Both the position numbers and the translations under genes were made by a program. From Verrucomicrobiota bacterium (GTDB taxonomy: Bacteria; Verrucomicrobiota; Verrucomicrobiia; Limisphaerales; Pedosphaeraceae): a stretch of 64,000 bases of DNA. The stretch is taken from NCBI GenBank assembly GCA_021325145.1, contig JAJPHR010000025.1, positions 86,260 through 150,259 on the forward strand, read 5' to 3'. Positions 8,868 to 18,775 of the stretch are shown one piece after another. Under the pieces are notes generated by a model, which had not been told where the DNA came from, did no database searches, and saw only the letters and a list, made by a program, of their open reading frames with translations. Numbering within the stretch: position 1 is the stretch's first letter; every line of letters starts with the position of its first letter.

Positions 8868-9425
8868 ATGAAGCGAAAGAAGCTGAAACCCGCGAGCCGT
8901 GAATCGGAAAAACCAAAATCCAGGGGCGGCGGCAAAAAAGACTTCAGGTCCGACCAAAAGCCACACCATCCCAGCCATGAGACCCTTTCCGCAGAGCATT
9001 TCAACAAGGCTTGGGAATTGATGGAGAAACGCGACCGGACCGCGGAAGATGTCAGGGAGATGGTGACCCGTTCGCATGCCTCACTTTGGCATTGGATGCA
9101 ACGCCCGGACTGCAAACCCAGGAATCTGTCCATTGGGACATGGCAACTGGCCCGCATCTACAGCCTGATTGGGGAAGCCGGGCTGGCCCTGGATTACGGC
9201 CGGATTTCCCTGGAGTATGCGCCTCCCGAGCAACCGTTTTTTGCGGGCTATGCGCATGAAGCCATGGCCCGGGCGGCAATGATTGCAGGCGATTGGGGCA
9301 GCGCCGCCAAATACCTGCGGGAGGCTGGGATGTGGTGCGACAAAGTAAAAGAGCGGAAGGCAAAATCGATGCTTCAAAAAGATCTGGAGCTGATCTCGGC
9401 GCGCTTGCCCCGAAAAGGCGGTTGA
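8868..9425 (+). CDS. small TPR-like helical protein
   Basis: 185 residues from ATG 8868 (a GTG at 8853 is the alternative). The first 30 residues are Lys/Arg-rich and likely unstructured. The rest is all-helical with TPR-like periodicity: HFNKAWELMEKRDRT, SHASLWHWM, TWQLARIYSLIGEAGLALDYGRISLEYA and GYAHEAMARAAMIAGDW. I recognise the pattern from a small widespread hypothetical family with the order 'HASxYHW...xWQxSRVYAxLGxAExAL'. No enzymatic motif is seen. It lies ahead of the ECF sigma gene by 116 bp in the same direction. Confidence 0.65.
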   Translation: MKRKKLKPASRESEKPKSRGGGKKDFRSDQKPHHPSHETLSAEHFNKAWELMEKRDRTAEDVREMVTRSHASLWHWMQRPDCKPRNLSIGTWQLARIYSLIGEAGLALDYGRISLEYAPPEQPFFAGYAHEAMARAAMIAGDWGSAAKYLREAGMWCDKVKERKAKSMLQKDLELISARLPRKGG

Positions 9426-9541
9426 ATCAAACTTGCCAGGCAGCCTTTGCGACCGCGCCTCGTTCATTGAGACATTTTCGAGATTCCCGGAATTTTCCTG
9501 TGCACTTTTGCCGCTGAGCGCACATTATTTTGTGATTACCG

Positions 9542-10894
9542 ATGGTGAACGACACTGAACTGCTGCGCAGGTACGCGTTCGAACGCTCGGAAGCGGCGTT
9601 CAGCGAGCTGGTGCACAGGCACATTAACCTGGTGTATGGGGCCGCGCTTCGGGAAATGGGCGGCCATATGGCCTTGGCCGAGGACCTGAGCCAGGAGGTG
9701 TACCTGGAACTGGCGAGGAACGCCCCAAGGCTGTGCCGGCATCCGGCTTTGGCTGGCTGGCTTTACACGTGCGTCCGCCGCATGGCCGCTAATTTGCGCC
9801 GGGCCGAATTCAGGCGGGAACAACGAGAACAGCAGGCACACGCCGTGAATGAACTATTACAACCCGAGGCAGGCGATTCGCATTGGCTGGAGATCAAACC
9901 GGTTCTGGACGACGCCATGCACAAATTGAGCGAAAAGGACCGGGCAGCAGTTGTGCTCCGGTTTTTCGAGCAACGGACGATACAAGAAGTCGGGCTGGCG
10001 CTTGGGTTGGACAAAAGTGCCGCCCATATGCGCATCGACCGGGCATTGGAAAGACTTCGAATTCTGCTCTCGAAACGGGGAGTCACGGCAACCACTTCCG
10101 CAGTGGCGGCAGCTTTGACGGTTGGCGCGACCATGTCCGCACCGGAAGGGCTTGCAGCCAGCGTAACCGCAGGTGCTCTGACATCAGCGGCAGCAGGCAG
10201 TTCCACCGCATTAACAATAAAAATTATCACTATGGCCAAACTTAAAATCGGAATCGCCAGCGCGTTGATCGTGGCTGGAGTCGCGACGCCGCTGGCGTTG
10301 CAGTATCAGGCGCAGGCCAGGCTGCGACAGGAAAACCAGGCGTTGAAGGAGCAGCTTGCCGGGCAATCCGCCCTGATGGAGGAAAACCGGCGGCTTTCCA
10401 AGCGCGTGGAACAACTCCAGGGGCAGCCGCTGGCGGACAAGGATCAATTGGAGTTGCTGAGACTTCGCAGCGAGGTGACCCAACTTCGGAAACAAAATCA
10501 GGATCAACTAACGGCTCTCGCAGCCAAACCGGTTTCAACCAAAGCGCCCAAAAACGCGCGGAGCACGGAAGCGGACGCGAGGACTTTACAGATGCAATCG
10601 GAGTTAAAACGGGCGATGGATTCGCACCGGGCGGCGCATGAGGCCCAGGCAGCAGGAAATAATGGCGGCCCAGTGCAGAACGGCGCCATCACGGTAGTGT
10701 CTGACGAAACCGGGAACAAGCACCTGATGCAATTCAACGATGGGCAATGGCAGGAGATTGATCCGGGGGATAATTTCGCTCTTACGCCGGAGGGAGCGGT
10801 GTCATTCAGGGCTCCGGGAGCGTCAAAATTAGCCGGCAGCGACCAGACGCATTATTCCATCGCGACCAATAGTTCACCGGCTGAGGCTCAGTAG
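9542..10894 (+). CDS. ECF sigma factor with fused membrane span and coiled-coil tail
   Basis: 450 residues. Residues 1-90 are sigma region 2 (ELLRRYAFERSEAAFSELV...DLSQEVYLELAR, LAGWLYTCVRRMA). Residues 120-178 are region 4 with a helix-turn-helix (TIQEVGLALGLDKSAAHMRIDRALERLR). Then come an Ala/Thr-rich linker, a predicted membrane helix at 234-254 (LKIGIASALIVAGVATPLAL), a coiled coil at 257-320 and a low-complexity periplasmic end containing a short conserved block (MQFNDGQWQEIDPG). PVC-group bacteria carry many such sigma factors with long tails; the tail probably acts as a built-in sensor or anti-sigma module. A membrane-tethered sigma factor would need release or act at the membrane; this is inference. 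Confidence 0.85.
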   Translation: MVNDTELLRRYAFERSEAAFSELVHRHINLVYGAALREMGGHMALAEDLSQEVYLELARNAPRLCRHPALAGWLYTCVRRMAANLRRAEFRREQREQQAHAVNELLQPEAGDSHWLEIKPVLDDAMHKLSEKDRAAVVLRFFEQRTIQEVGLALGLDKSAAHMRIDRALERLRILLSKRGVTATTSAVAAALTVGATMSAPEGLAASVTAGALTSAAAGSSTALTIKIITMAKLKIGIASALIVAGVATPLALQYQAQARLRQENQALKEQLAGQSALMEENRRLSKRVEQLQGQPLADKDQLELLRLRSEVTQLRKQNQDQLTALAAKPVSTKAPKNARSTEADARTLQMQSELKRAMDSHRAAHEAQAAGNNGGPVQNGAITVVSDETGNKHLMQFNDGQWQEIDPGDNFALTPEGAVSFRAPGASKLAGSDQTHYSIATNSSPAEAQ

Positions 10895-11035
10895 AGTTGG
10901 AGGACATCACAAAAGGAAACCAGGATAACGAAGAGCGATGGACTGACGGTCAAGCCAGCCCGTGATCAAATTGGCTTCCGCGCTCTTTCGTCGGGCCCAT
11001 GCCCCGGGTGAGAAGGTTGATCGGCCATCCATTGG

Positions 11036-11395
11036 CTAAAAGCGCAGAAACGAATTCTGTGGCTGAGGCCAGGATTGATGAGTACCGCGCGATTCGATCA
11101 CCACCAGCAGCAACGCAGCAGCGATCAGCAAGCCAGCGCCGGCGCGAATAACGGGTGTGCCCAGCCAAATCGCCAGGCCGCTCAGCACGGTCGGAGGCAG
11201 GAACCAGCCGGCGTGCGGCGCCATGAACGCAGCGCCAATTTCGAGGAGCACGATGGCCAGGACAAAACAATTGGTCGCCAAAGCAGCCCGCAGTTCTGGA
11301 TGCCGGAGCGGCGAGCTGATCCGCGCTTCGCCCGCTGAATAGTGTTGTTCCGATCGGGAAGTGTCAGGTAGAGAGCAGGCCCCGGCTGCGGTCAT
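11036..11395 (-). CDS. possible two-span membrane protein, uncertain
   Basis: 119 residues from ATG 11395. Two adjacent hydrophobic spans are clear: LATNCFVLAIVLLEIGAAFMA and a second long span VIRAGAGLLIAAALLLVVIES. The frame stays open upstream to 11821 but that part (RPPRFEMRTLLLRL etc.) does not look like normal coding sequence and may be decayed. I do not recognise a family. Confidence 0.35.
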   Translation of the reverse strand: MTAAGACSLPDTSRSEQHYSAGEARISSPLRHPELRAALATNCFVLAIVLLEIGAAFMAPHAGWFLPPTVLSGLAIWLGTPVIRAGAGLLIAAALLLVVIESRGTHQSWPQPQNSFLRF

Positions 11396-12524
11396 TCGCG
11401 AGCCCAGGACGGGCAAAGCGATCACCTCCGAAGCGCACTCCGAATTTTCATCCCTGAAAGTGGAGGGGGAATTTGCATCCTGAAGCCGAAGCAACAGTGT
11501 CCGCATCTCGAACCTTGGCGGACGGGTGCCGTTGTCCAGCGTGACTGTGGAAACGAAGCTCACCGAGCCGCCCTGGCCCGCAGCAGCCGGGGTGAGCCGA
11601 CTGCTGCGGGAATCATGGGTCGGGGCGTCGTAAATCAGCGACAGTCCAGCCGCATCCGGGAAAACCGGGTTCGAAATTCCAGGCGTATCGCTTGCCCTCT
11701 TCCAACAAAGCGCACGACCACCTTTTCGCGCCCGTATGAACATATCTCCGCCCTGAGCAATCCCAGTTTCTCTGTCCCGGTCGTTCATTCCGGATTTGGT
11801 CGGCTGGTCGGCGGCAAGCACCGGTGCCGGGCTGTCCGGCTTGCCGATGCTATTTGGTTCGGCAAAAGAGCGCTCAGCGCGGCAACCTCGACCTCCAAAC
11901 CTTCTTCATCGAGGTTCAAAGAGCAGGCGTTTCATCGTCCGCCTGGCCGCGCTGAGACTCAGATGGTTTATCCCCACCCCCTAAATTCCCGATCCAACCG
12001 GCTGGCGCCACCCCTGAGCGGGCGGGCGTCGGGAGCCGAATTGGTGTGCAACCACGACGGCATGCGCCGGCCGGGAATCGGACTTCCCACGCCAAGCATG
12101 CGGGCATGATAATCGCCCAAGTATGTGTAGTTGCTGGTGTAGCTCCCCAACCATTTGAGGGGAGCGTTGAGTTGCGCTGGGTTCCTTTGTCTGCCGGTCG
12201 GGCTGAATATGTATAGTTTTCGCGCCATAAGTCAGACTGGTCACTTTGCGTTGATTTCATATTAGCAGCACCGATGCCAACCTGAAATCATTGGGGATTT
12301 CACGGGATTTGAAGTGTGGCCAGCCTGCGAATGAAGCATTTCCGCGCATCCTGCGTGCTCAGCGCGCTCCGGAGTCTGGAATCCACCCTTCGGGTATCAG
12401 GAGAGACGAGCAGGCAATGATTCTTAACGACTCCAAACGGTCGTTATTGCGGAAACCTTACCGGCTGAAGCGGGACTCCGAGCCTTGGGGCTTGGAGCGG
12501 CTGCCATGCCGCCCTGACGCAACC
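11396..12524. other. gene-poor stretch, possibly decayed coding sequence
   Basis: About 1.1 kb with only short overlapping frames. On the minus strand, fragments such as LKWLGSYTSNYTYLGDYHARM (about 12100-12190) look like remnants of a protein but are broken by stops and frame changes. Near 12450-12490 there is a partial, diverged right end of repeat family A (CCGGCTGAAGCGGGACTCC). Confidence 0.35.
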
Positions 12525-15500
12525 TCACTCGTGCACCTGAACCCTGAACAGATGGCCGCCTCGGCTGACGTTCGTGTTCGTGTAGCTCATGGGGCTGCCG
12601 GTGGCGAGAATCCAGTCCGTAACCGGCGTCCAAGTCGTCAGGTTGGTGCTTGTAAGAACTTCATACGCCCGCCCGGGGACAGCCGCCCATTGGAACTTCA
12701 CGGCGCCGTTGGTCTGGATCGTTGTGGAAATAAAGCTGAGCTTCGAAGCCGCGTTGGTCGGGTTGGTGCCGGCAATGAACTCGGCATAATCCGTCATGCC
12801 ATCGTGGTCGGTATCGGTGGTCTGCGTCCGGTTGGTGGACACGGAACCGAAATAGAATTGCTCCCACGCATCCGAGATGCCGTTGTTGTTGAGGTCGGCA
12901 AAGGTGTAATTGCCACGAAAGAGCACGGAATCGCCAATCGCGGCGGTGTTGGTTTGGTCCGGGGGTGCTTGATAGAAAGGCACACCGTCGTAATGGACCA
13001 CGTATTGTCCCGGCGGCGCATTGCTGACGGTCAGACTCAACCCCTGCCCAGACTGGCTGACCGGCCCGGTAAGGGAAAATGTGCCTTGGGCAATGTTCTT
13101 GGAGACAGCTATGGTGATTTGCGAAGCTGAACCAGCGCCGGTTCCGGTGATGCCCACATCGTCCACCAGCCAGCCGTTGATCGTGGTGCCCAAGCTGGCG
13201 CCTTCATACCTCCAAATGAGTTGAACCACGCTGCCGACGAACGGAGTCAAATCCGCAGTTTCCTGTTCCCAGTCGGGTGAGGACATCGTGGATAAATCCA
13301 GCACCACCGGCAGGCTGTCCACCGGGGTGCTGCTATTGGTCATGACCAAGACTTCGCCTTCTTCGAACATGGAACTAAAATCAAAGCTATCCCAAAATGT
13401 CAGTGTTGCGGTTCCCAAACCAGATAGATCAATGGGCGGGCTGTATAACAAGCCGCCCGCAACAAGGCTCACGCTCTCGCCTTTGAGGTCCATCCCCCAG
13501 GCGTTGACACCCGAATGTGCGCTGACTTGCAGCGAGTTGTTCGGTGTTCCTAATTCCCAATTCACATCGGTTGCCCCCACGTCTGGATCTTCCGCCACTG
13601 TCCAACCGGGTGCGCCCGATTCCAAATTGTCGAACCACGGCGGTGAAGGAGCCTTCAGAGTGTGGAAGGTGTAAAGATTGTCGTGATTATCGTCCGTGGC
13701 GGTATTGCCGGCGTCGTCACGGCTCACCACCTCGTAGTAATAAGTGTGGTTGGCCAATAAGCCGCTGAATGAAACCGAATGATTCGTGGCCAGGATCGGC
13801 ACGTAGGCTGTCCGGCCCAACAGTGGGGATTCGCCGAATTGCACCAGCGAATCGGCCGGTTTGGAAGTAATCCAACTGACGGTGGCATCACTATAATTCG
13901 CGACCGCGGTTACGTTGGCGATAACGGGCGGCACCGTGTCCACCAGGGCCGTCGCCGCAACATTGCTGCTTGAGGACGCGTCAAAATAAGTGGCCGTGAT
14001 GGTCGCTCCGTTGGCAGCGCGCAGTTGGTTTGCGCCCGGCGGCGGGTTGGTTGCCACCAGCGTCAAATGGCCCCGGAACAAGCCGAGATGCGGTGTTTCC
14101 GAAAGTGTGACCGTCAACTTGTTGGTAACGGTGGTGCTCGCAAAGGTAACGTGTGTCTGGCCCGTTCCAGCCAGGTCGGAATCGCCCAGTTCGACCGTGA
14201 CCTGGCTCGGCAAGGTGTAAACCGCGGAATCCAGCGCTACGCGCCCGACCCCATTCGCGCCGGGCACGAGGAAGTTCAGGACGTTCTGGAGGATGGCAGT
14301 TTCGTTATTAGGCGTCGAGCCGGCTTCAGGGATGGTGTCCAGCGGGAAGCCAAAGAAAACCACCCGGCCCGGACTGTCCTGACCCGGACGGGGATAGCCC
14401 ACGCCACAGGGCCGTCCAGAGGTGGTTTCAAACAACAACGGCAGAGCATTGGTATTCGGTGTGAAGACATCGGAAAAGTCAGGGCCGAGAACGTCTCCAT
14501 CGCCCAAGTCAATCGAAGGATATTGACTGTAATCCAAAGCGACATTGATGCCGGCGGTAATGGGCGTACCGTCTGCCCCTTGAATGGCTTCCACTCCGTG
14601 CTGTTCATCGCAATCTGAGCACGGAAAATACGGATTATCGTTTGCTTTAAAACCACCCACTTGCAGAACATTCTTCCTGAAAGGCACATTGCCGATCTGG
14701 CTGAGGATATTCATGGAGGCCATGAAGAACGCGCCGCCGCCATTCAAATAGTTCTGAATCATCGTCTGCTGCCCGGCGCTGAGGGTGTTGTTCGTTTCGC
14801 CGTACGTGCTGGGATCGGTTGGATCGACGCCGTAATTGATGCTGTCAGTCACGCGCCAGATGACGGCCTGATAAGGCTGCAAGTCGATCAACTGCGGCGA
14901 GCCTCGATCGGTTACTTTCCAGAAGCTCCAGGACAAACCAGTGGCCGCGAGCGCGTTGGTATAGGAACCATCCGGGATGGTGGGCGAAGAATCGTCCGGT
15001 TCGTACGCGTCCACCAACAGAACCACGGGAGTCCGCACGGCGACGAAACTGAAATCCGCGCCGGAATTGTTGTTGGTGCCGGAATTGCCCGCGGCGTCGG
15101 AGGAACTCACGTAGTAATGGTACGTCAACCCGGGGACCAGTCCGGTGAGCTTCACGACATGGTTGGTCGTGAGCGTCGCGTTGGTGACCACGAGATTAAA
15201 GGCGAGGTTCGTGCTGTAATGGACAATCGAGTTGCCGGGCTCCGTCGTTTGCCAGGTGATGGTCATCACCCCCAAATCCAGCGACGCGGCCACACCCGTC
15301 AATACTGGCGGGCTGACATCCGCCGCAGCGGTGACAACTCGCGAGGTGGAAGAGGCGTCCGTATAAAACGCCTGGATAAGATCGCCACTATGGATTTCCA
15401 GTTTCCCATCCACCGCCGCATTCCCAACCACCGTCGCCACTGATCCGGTGAACGCGCCGTAATTGCCCAGAGCGTGGAGAATATAGTTCTCTCCGGCTGA

Positions 15501-17729
15501 TTCCGTGGTGCTCTTCAAAAGCACGGTTACGGTGTTGCTGGCGGCCCGCGCGGCATCGAGCACTTCAATTTTAATCACTCCGGGCGCAGTGTAAGCAGTG
15601 CGGTCCAGCAAGATGGCGCCCGTGCCCGCCGGCGTCAGATCGCCCGAAACAACCAGCGCAAAGTCCTGATCGATGGCCTGCGTATCGAGGCGGGCGTCCA
15701 GAACGAGATTGCGAGCGCGCACGCGCACCTGGTAATCACCCGGCAACGGTTGAGAGAGATGCACACCTTCCACGTTGTTGAGGTTGTCCGGCGCGGGCGG
15801 ATTGGCTTCCGAATCCTCGCCATCAAATTGATTGCCCAGGTACAATGTGCCGTCCGGGCCAACTACTTCCAGGTCGAGATCGTTCACCAGCGCCGGGAGC
15901 GCCCCCGGGAAACCCGGCACGTCAGTGTAGGCCAGCGTGATCTTGAGCGGCTGGTTCGCGTCCTGCACGAAAACGTGCTGCGTATAGACTTGGGTGTTGG
16001 TCAACAACACCGTCTGGTCCAGATATTGATAGGCCCGCGGGGAGCCGATGATGTTCGCGAGATTGATGCGGCCCCAGCCTTCGTCGTTGTTCGGAACCGG
16101 CCCCGGCCCCCCGTTGTTCACGTCCAATTCATCAGCGGAATTGATCAAAGCGGCCTTCACCAGCGCGGGCGACGGCACCGCGTTGGTGTGCTGGCTCTTG
16201 TAATACTGCACGAACACCGCGGCCGCTCCCGAGGCATGCGGTCCCGCCTGGCTCGTTCCGCCCATGTAAATGTAATAGTTGTCGATGGGCAGCCACGCGA
16301 ATTGGGACGAGGCGGAAGAAGAAAGCAACGAAGCGATCCAGGTGCCCGGCGCAACCAAGTCCGGCTTGATGCGTCCATCCTCGCACGGACCACGGCTCGA
16401 AAAGTCCGCCATGGTGTCGGGACCGTCACCGTAAAGTCCGAACTGGGCGCCAATGTCGCTGTTGTTCTCGGACGCACCTGTGGCGATGACGTTCTTGCCG
16501 GTTGCCGGACTGTCGAGGGTTTGCGTGTCCGGACCGGCATTGCCAGCGGAGAATTCCAAAATATACGGTTGATCGCCTGGAGCCGAAGAGTCGGCATCGC
16601 GCACCAACTCATCGAAAGCCGCCGCATCGATATCGTAAGCCCCCTGCACGTCGGTTCCCCAGCTATTCGAGCCGATTTTCGCGCCGTGTTGCACGGCATC
16701 GCGGGCAAGCTGGGCGTCGCTCGGGAAAGGCTCGGCTTCATTTCCGGCGGCATCGAAGATGCGCTGAGCCATCAGCGTGGCCCCGGACGCGACCCCTAAT
16801 CCGTAAAGCGCACCGCTGGAATCCACTTCACCTGTGGCAGCATCGCCCGCCACAATGCCGGCGACATGCGTGCCGTGGCTGTGTTCATCGGCGGCGCTCG
16901 TGATATTCGTCCCGTAATAGATGAGCGCCCCCACCCTGCCGCGAATATCGGGGTGCATGTTGTTGGTGTTTCCCGAATCCAGCCCGGTATCGGCGATGGC
17001 CACCACGACATTGGTCCCGTTGAAGCCAAGTTGTTGTGTCAGCGTGGGTGTTCCGAACCGGCCGTCGTCACCGCCCACAATCTTGGAGGCGACCTCATCC
17101 ACCAATCGATGCGGACGCGCGCGCTCAATCCAAAGCACGCCGTCGTGTTTGGCCAGCGCGTTCAATTGGGCCGCCGAAACCGTGCCGCGCAACACGACGC
17201 CCTGCCGTAAACGGCTTTCATTATGCGTACGCGTCAGAAGGTTGTGCACTTCGCCGATTTCCTTTTCGCTGGCGGTAGGCGACAACAAAATGTTCACGGG
17301 CACGCTGCCGCTGGCGTTTGTTTGCACCATCGCGCTCACCGCCGCCACCAGTTCCGGATGAACTTTATGGTCCGGCCGGTATGCCCCGACGAACCGGATG
17401 TAGCTCAACGCCTGCACGGTTTGCGGCGATACATTTTTGAAGCGGGCAATGAAGGCATCGTCCGGCACGTAGCGCAGCAACTCCACGCCGAGCGAGCGCA
17501 AATCCGCCTGCCACGCCGGTTCGATGTGTCCTTCAAACTGGACCAGGAACAGCCCGGAAGCCGGCGCTTGGGATTGCGCGTGTGCTCGTGAGGTTTGGGC
17601 TGGCGGAGTGTCTATGGTCTCGTTTCGCAGGTGAATGTGTTTGGTTTGTCCGAAGGCACTGGAACAGGAAAAAGCGAGGCAAACAGCAACGGAAGCGCAC
17701 AAGGCGCGGGCCAAACAACCGGATTTCAC
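12525..17729 (-). CDS. giant secreted subtilisin-like (S8) protease with Fn3-like and TSP3-like domains
   Basis: 1734 residues. A signal peptide (ARALCASVAVCLAFSCSSAFG) is followed by a prodomain, then an S8 catalytic domain with Asp247 (ADTGLD), His285 (SHGTHVAG), oxyanion Asn397 (SAGNAGP) and Ser493 (GGTSQAGPHASG). Next is a P-domain-like sandwich (LKITLAYTDVPG...LVNDLDLEVVGP), a fibronectin-III-like domain (VMTITWQTTEPGNSIVHY), a middle domain beginning VVLLVDAYEPDDSSP, another Fn3-like unit (ATVSWITSKPADSLVQF) and a MAM/jelly-roll-like module (WFDNLESGAPGW...LTFWDSFDF). The end is DLNNNGISDAWEQFYFG plus DTDHDGMTDYAEFIAGTNP, a calcium-binding TSP3-like stretch common at verrucomicrobial C-termini, and a last module YEVLTSTNLTTWTPV. 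Likely an extracellular polymer-degrading protease. It stands alone on its strand. Confidence 0.9.
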   Translation of the reverse strand: MKSGCLARALCASVAVCLAFSCSSAFGQTKHIHLRNETIDTPPAQTSRAHAQSQAPASGLFLVQFEGHIEPAWQADLRSLGVELLRYVPDDAFIARFKNVSPQTVQALSYIRFVGAYRPDHKVHPELVAAVSAMVQTNASGSVPVNILLSPTASEKEIGEVHNLLTRTHNESRLRQGVVLRGTVSAAQLNALAKHDGVLWIERARPHRLVDEVASKIVGGDDGRFGTPTLTQQLGFNGTNVVVAIADTGLDSGNTNNMHPDIRGRVGALIYYGTNITSAADEHSHGTHVAGIVAGDAATGEVDSSGALYGLGVASGATLMAQRIFDAAGNEAEPFPSDAQLARDAVQHGAKIGSNSWGTDVQGAYDIDAAAFDELVRDADSSAPGDQPYILEFSAGNAGPDTQTLDSPATGKNVIATGASENNSDIGAQFGLYGDGPDTMADFSSRGPCEDGRIKPDLVAPGTWIASLLSSSASSQFAWLPIDNYYIYMGGTSQAGPHASGAAAVFVQYYKSQHTNAVPSPALVKAALINSADELDVNNGGPGPVPNNDEGWGRINLANIIGSPRAYQYLDQTVLLTNTQVYTQHVFVQDANQPLKITLAYTDVPGFPGALPALVNDLDLEVVGPDGTLYLGNQFDGEDSEANPPAPDNLNNVEGVHLSQPLPGDYQVRVRARNLVLDARLDTQAIDQDFALVVSGDLTPAGTGAILLDRTAYTAPGVIKIEVLDAARAASNTVTVLLKSTTESAGENYILHALGNYGAFTGSVATVVGNAAVDGKLEIHSGDLIQAFYTDASSTSRVVTAAADVSPPVLTGVAASLDLGVMTITWQTTEPGNSIVHYSTNLAFNLVVTNATLTTNHVVKLTGLVPGLTYHYYVSSSDAAGNSGTNNNSGADFSFVAVRTPVVLLVDAYEPDDSSPTIPDGSYTNALAATGLSWSFWKVTDRGSPQLIDLQPYQAVIWRVTDSINYGVDPTDPSTYGETNNTLSAGQQTMIQNYLNGGGAFFMASMNILSQIGNVPFRKNVLQVGGFKANDNPYFPCSDCDEQHGVEAIQGADGTPITAGINVALDYSQYPSIDLGDGDVLGPDFSDVFTPNTNALPLLFETTSGRPCGVGYPRPGQDSPGRVVFFGFPLDTIPEAGSTPNNETAILQNVLNFLVPGANGVGRVALDSAVYTLPSQVTVELGDSDLAGTGQTHVTFASTTVTNKLTVTLSETPHLGLFRGHLTLVATNPPPGANQLRAANGATITATYFDASSSSNVAATALVDTVPPVIANVTAVANYSDATVSWITSKPADSLVQFGESPLLGRTAYVPILATNHSVSFSGLLANHTYYYEVVSRDDAGNTATDDNHDNLYTFHTLKAPSPPWFDNLESGAPGWTVAEDPDVGATDVNWELGTPNNSLQVSAHSGVNAWGMDLKGESVSLVAGGLLYSPPIDLSGLGTATLTFWDSFDFSSMFEEGEVLVMTNSSTPVDSLPVVLDLSTMSSPDWEQETADLTPFVGSVVQLIWRYEGASLGTTINGWLVDDVGITGTGAGSASQITIAVSKNIAQGTFSLTGPVSQSGQGLSLTVSNAPPGQYVVHYDGVPFYQAPPDQTNTAAIGDSVLFRGNYTFADLNNNGISDAWEQFYFGSVSTNRTQTTDTDHDGMTDYAEFIAGTNPTNAASKLSFISTTIQTNGAVKFQWAAVPGRAYEVLTSTNLTTWTPVTDWILATGSPMSYTNTNVSRGGHLFRVQVHE

Positions 17730-17837
17730 GCTGGAATTATAGCCCGGCGAACGCGATTGAACAAGCGCGAATGCGTGTGCGCTGATAGCGCTTCAGTTAT
17801 GGGGCGGAGCGCGCTGCCAGTAGTGCTTCAGCCAATA

Positions 17838-17865
17838 GGAGTGCGCCCGTCCTCGGGCGCACTCC
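17838..17865. repeat. perfect GC-rich hairpin
   Basis: GGAGTGCGCCCG, a four-base loop, then CGGGCGCACTCC. It lies between the end of the DUF2007-like gene and the start of the subtilase gene, both on the minus strand, so it could end transcripts of the former, although no T-run follows. Similar in flavour to the hairpins in the 58.6-59.05 kb tandem repeat. Confidence 0.6.
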
Positions 17866-17913
17866 AGCACAGCCAATTTCCATTCGACGCTTAGCCGGGA
17901 GTACGCAGTCGGC

Positions 17914-18059
17914 AACCACGAATGGACACGAATTAAACGGGCAGTGCCGGCCATGGGTCAGATTGGAATCACGCCGCAATTCAGTGAAGGTTGTGCTGGC
18001 CGCCAAAGGTCTGCATTCGCCGCTCTTCTATTGGTGTTTATTCGTGTCTATTCGTGGTT
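17914..18059. repeat. 146-bp inverted-repeat element
   Basis: The ends AACCACGAATGGACACGAAT and ATTCGTGTCTATTCGTGGTT are near-perfect inverted copies about 105 bp apart. There is no reading frame between them. The arrangement is that of a small MITE- or REP-like element. Only one copy is seen in this window. Confidence 0.65.
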
Positions 18060-18160
18060 CAACCGCAATGTTCCGGCTTAGGCGTTGTTATGCGCGGGTG
18101 ATGCCTCACAGATTTCCAAATCGGCGGGCATGCAGCAGAGAGATCGCTAACATGACTCCT

Positions 18161-18652
18161 TCACCGTCTCACGGGCTCACCCGCCGGCGCTTTTTCCTGC
18201 GCTATCCCTTCCAGGAAGTAATAAGGCGCCATGTGCGGGCGCATTTTGGACCGTTTGACGCCTTCCTTGGGCCAGGTGTATTGGCAGGCCTGGCAGTAAA
18301 ACTCCTTCTCCACCAGGCCAAGCGCAGAAAGCAGGCCGACGAGGTTTGGCAGAAAGAATTTGCGGGTGAATTGAGGATATTCGATCCGCGACGATCCGCA
18401 TTCCGGACAGCGGACGGCATCGCGCAATACGCCGTCGGTTTCGTCCCAAACGCGCACGAGCCGCAGGGCAGCTTCGTAGTCGCACACCGGCACCTTGAGT
18501 TTAACTCCGGCCAACGGCCGGGCCACGAACCAGAGCCGTTCCATGGCCGACTCATCCTGGATTTCAACGGGAATATGGGAATTCTCCAAACGACGTTTCA
18601 GTGGCTCCGCTTTGGCAGGGTCATGGAAAGTAGCCAGCGTTATGCTATCCAT
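18161..18652 (-). CDS. DUF2007-like protein with C-terminal zinc ribbon
   Basis: 163 residues from ATG 18652 (a GTG at 18670 would add six). The N-terminal half (ITLATFHDPAKAEPLKRRLENSHIPVEIQDE ... KVPVCDYEAALRLVRVW) matches the small ferredoxin-like DUF2007 fold called a putative signal-transducing domain. The second half has CPECGSS and CQAC, a four-Cys zinc ribbon, joined by a hydrophobic stretch (FLPNLVGLLSALGLVEKEF). Function is unknown; the family is often near nucleotide or stress genes. It ends 108 bp upstream of repeats preceding the subtilase gene. Confidence 0.65.
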   Translation of the reverse strand: MDSITLATFHDPAKAEPLKRRLENSHIPVEIQDESAMERLWFVARPLAGVKLKVPVCDYEAALRLVRVWDETDGVLRDAVRCPECGSSRIEYPQFTRKFFLPNLVGLLSALGLVEKEFYCQACQYTWPKEGVKRSKMRPHMAPYYFLEGIAQEKAPAGEPVRR

Positions 18653-18775
18653 AAGTAAAGAATAACCCACGAGCCACGGAATGCAAATACGGCATTACCA
18701 CCAATCCTTGATGAACGCACCTTGGCGCCGCCGCCATTTTCTCCCTCTCCCGCTCCGGCCTGCCCCCGAATTTCG

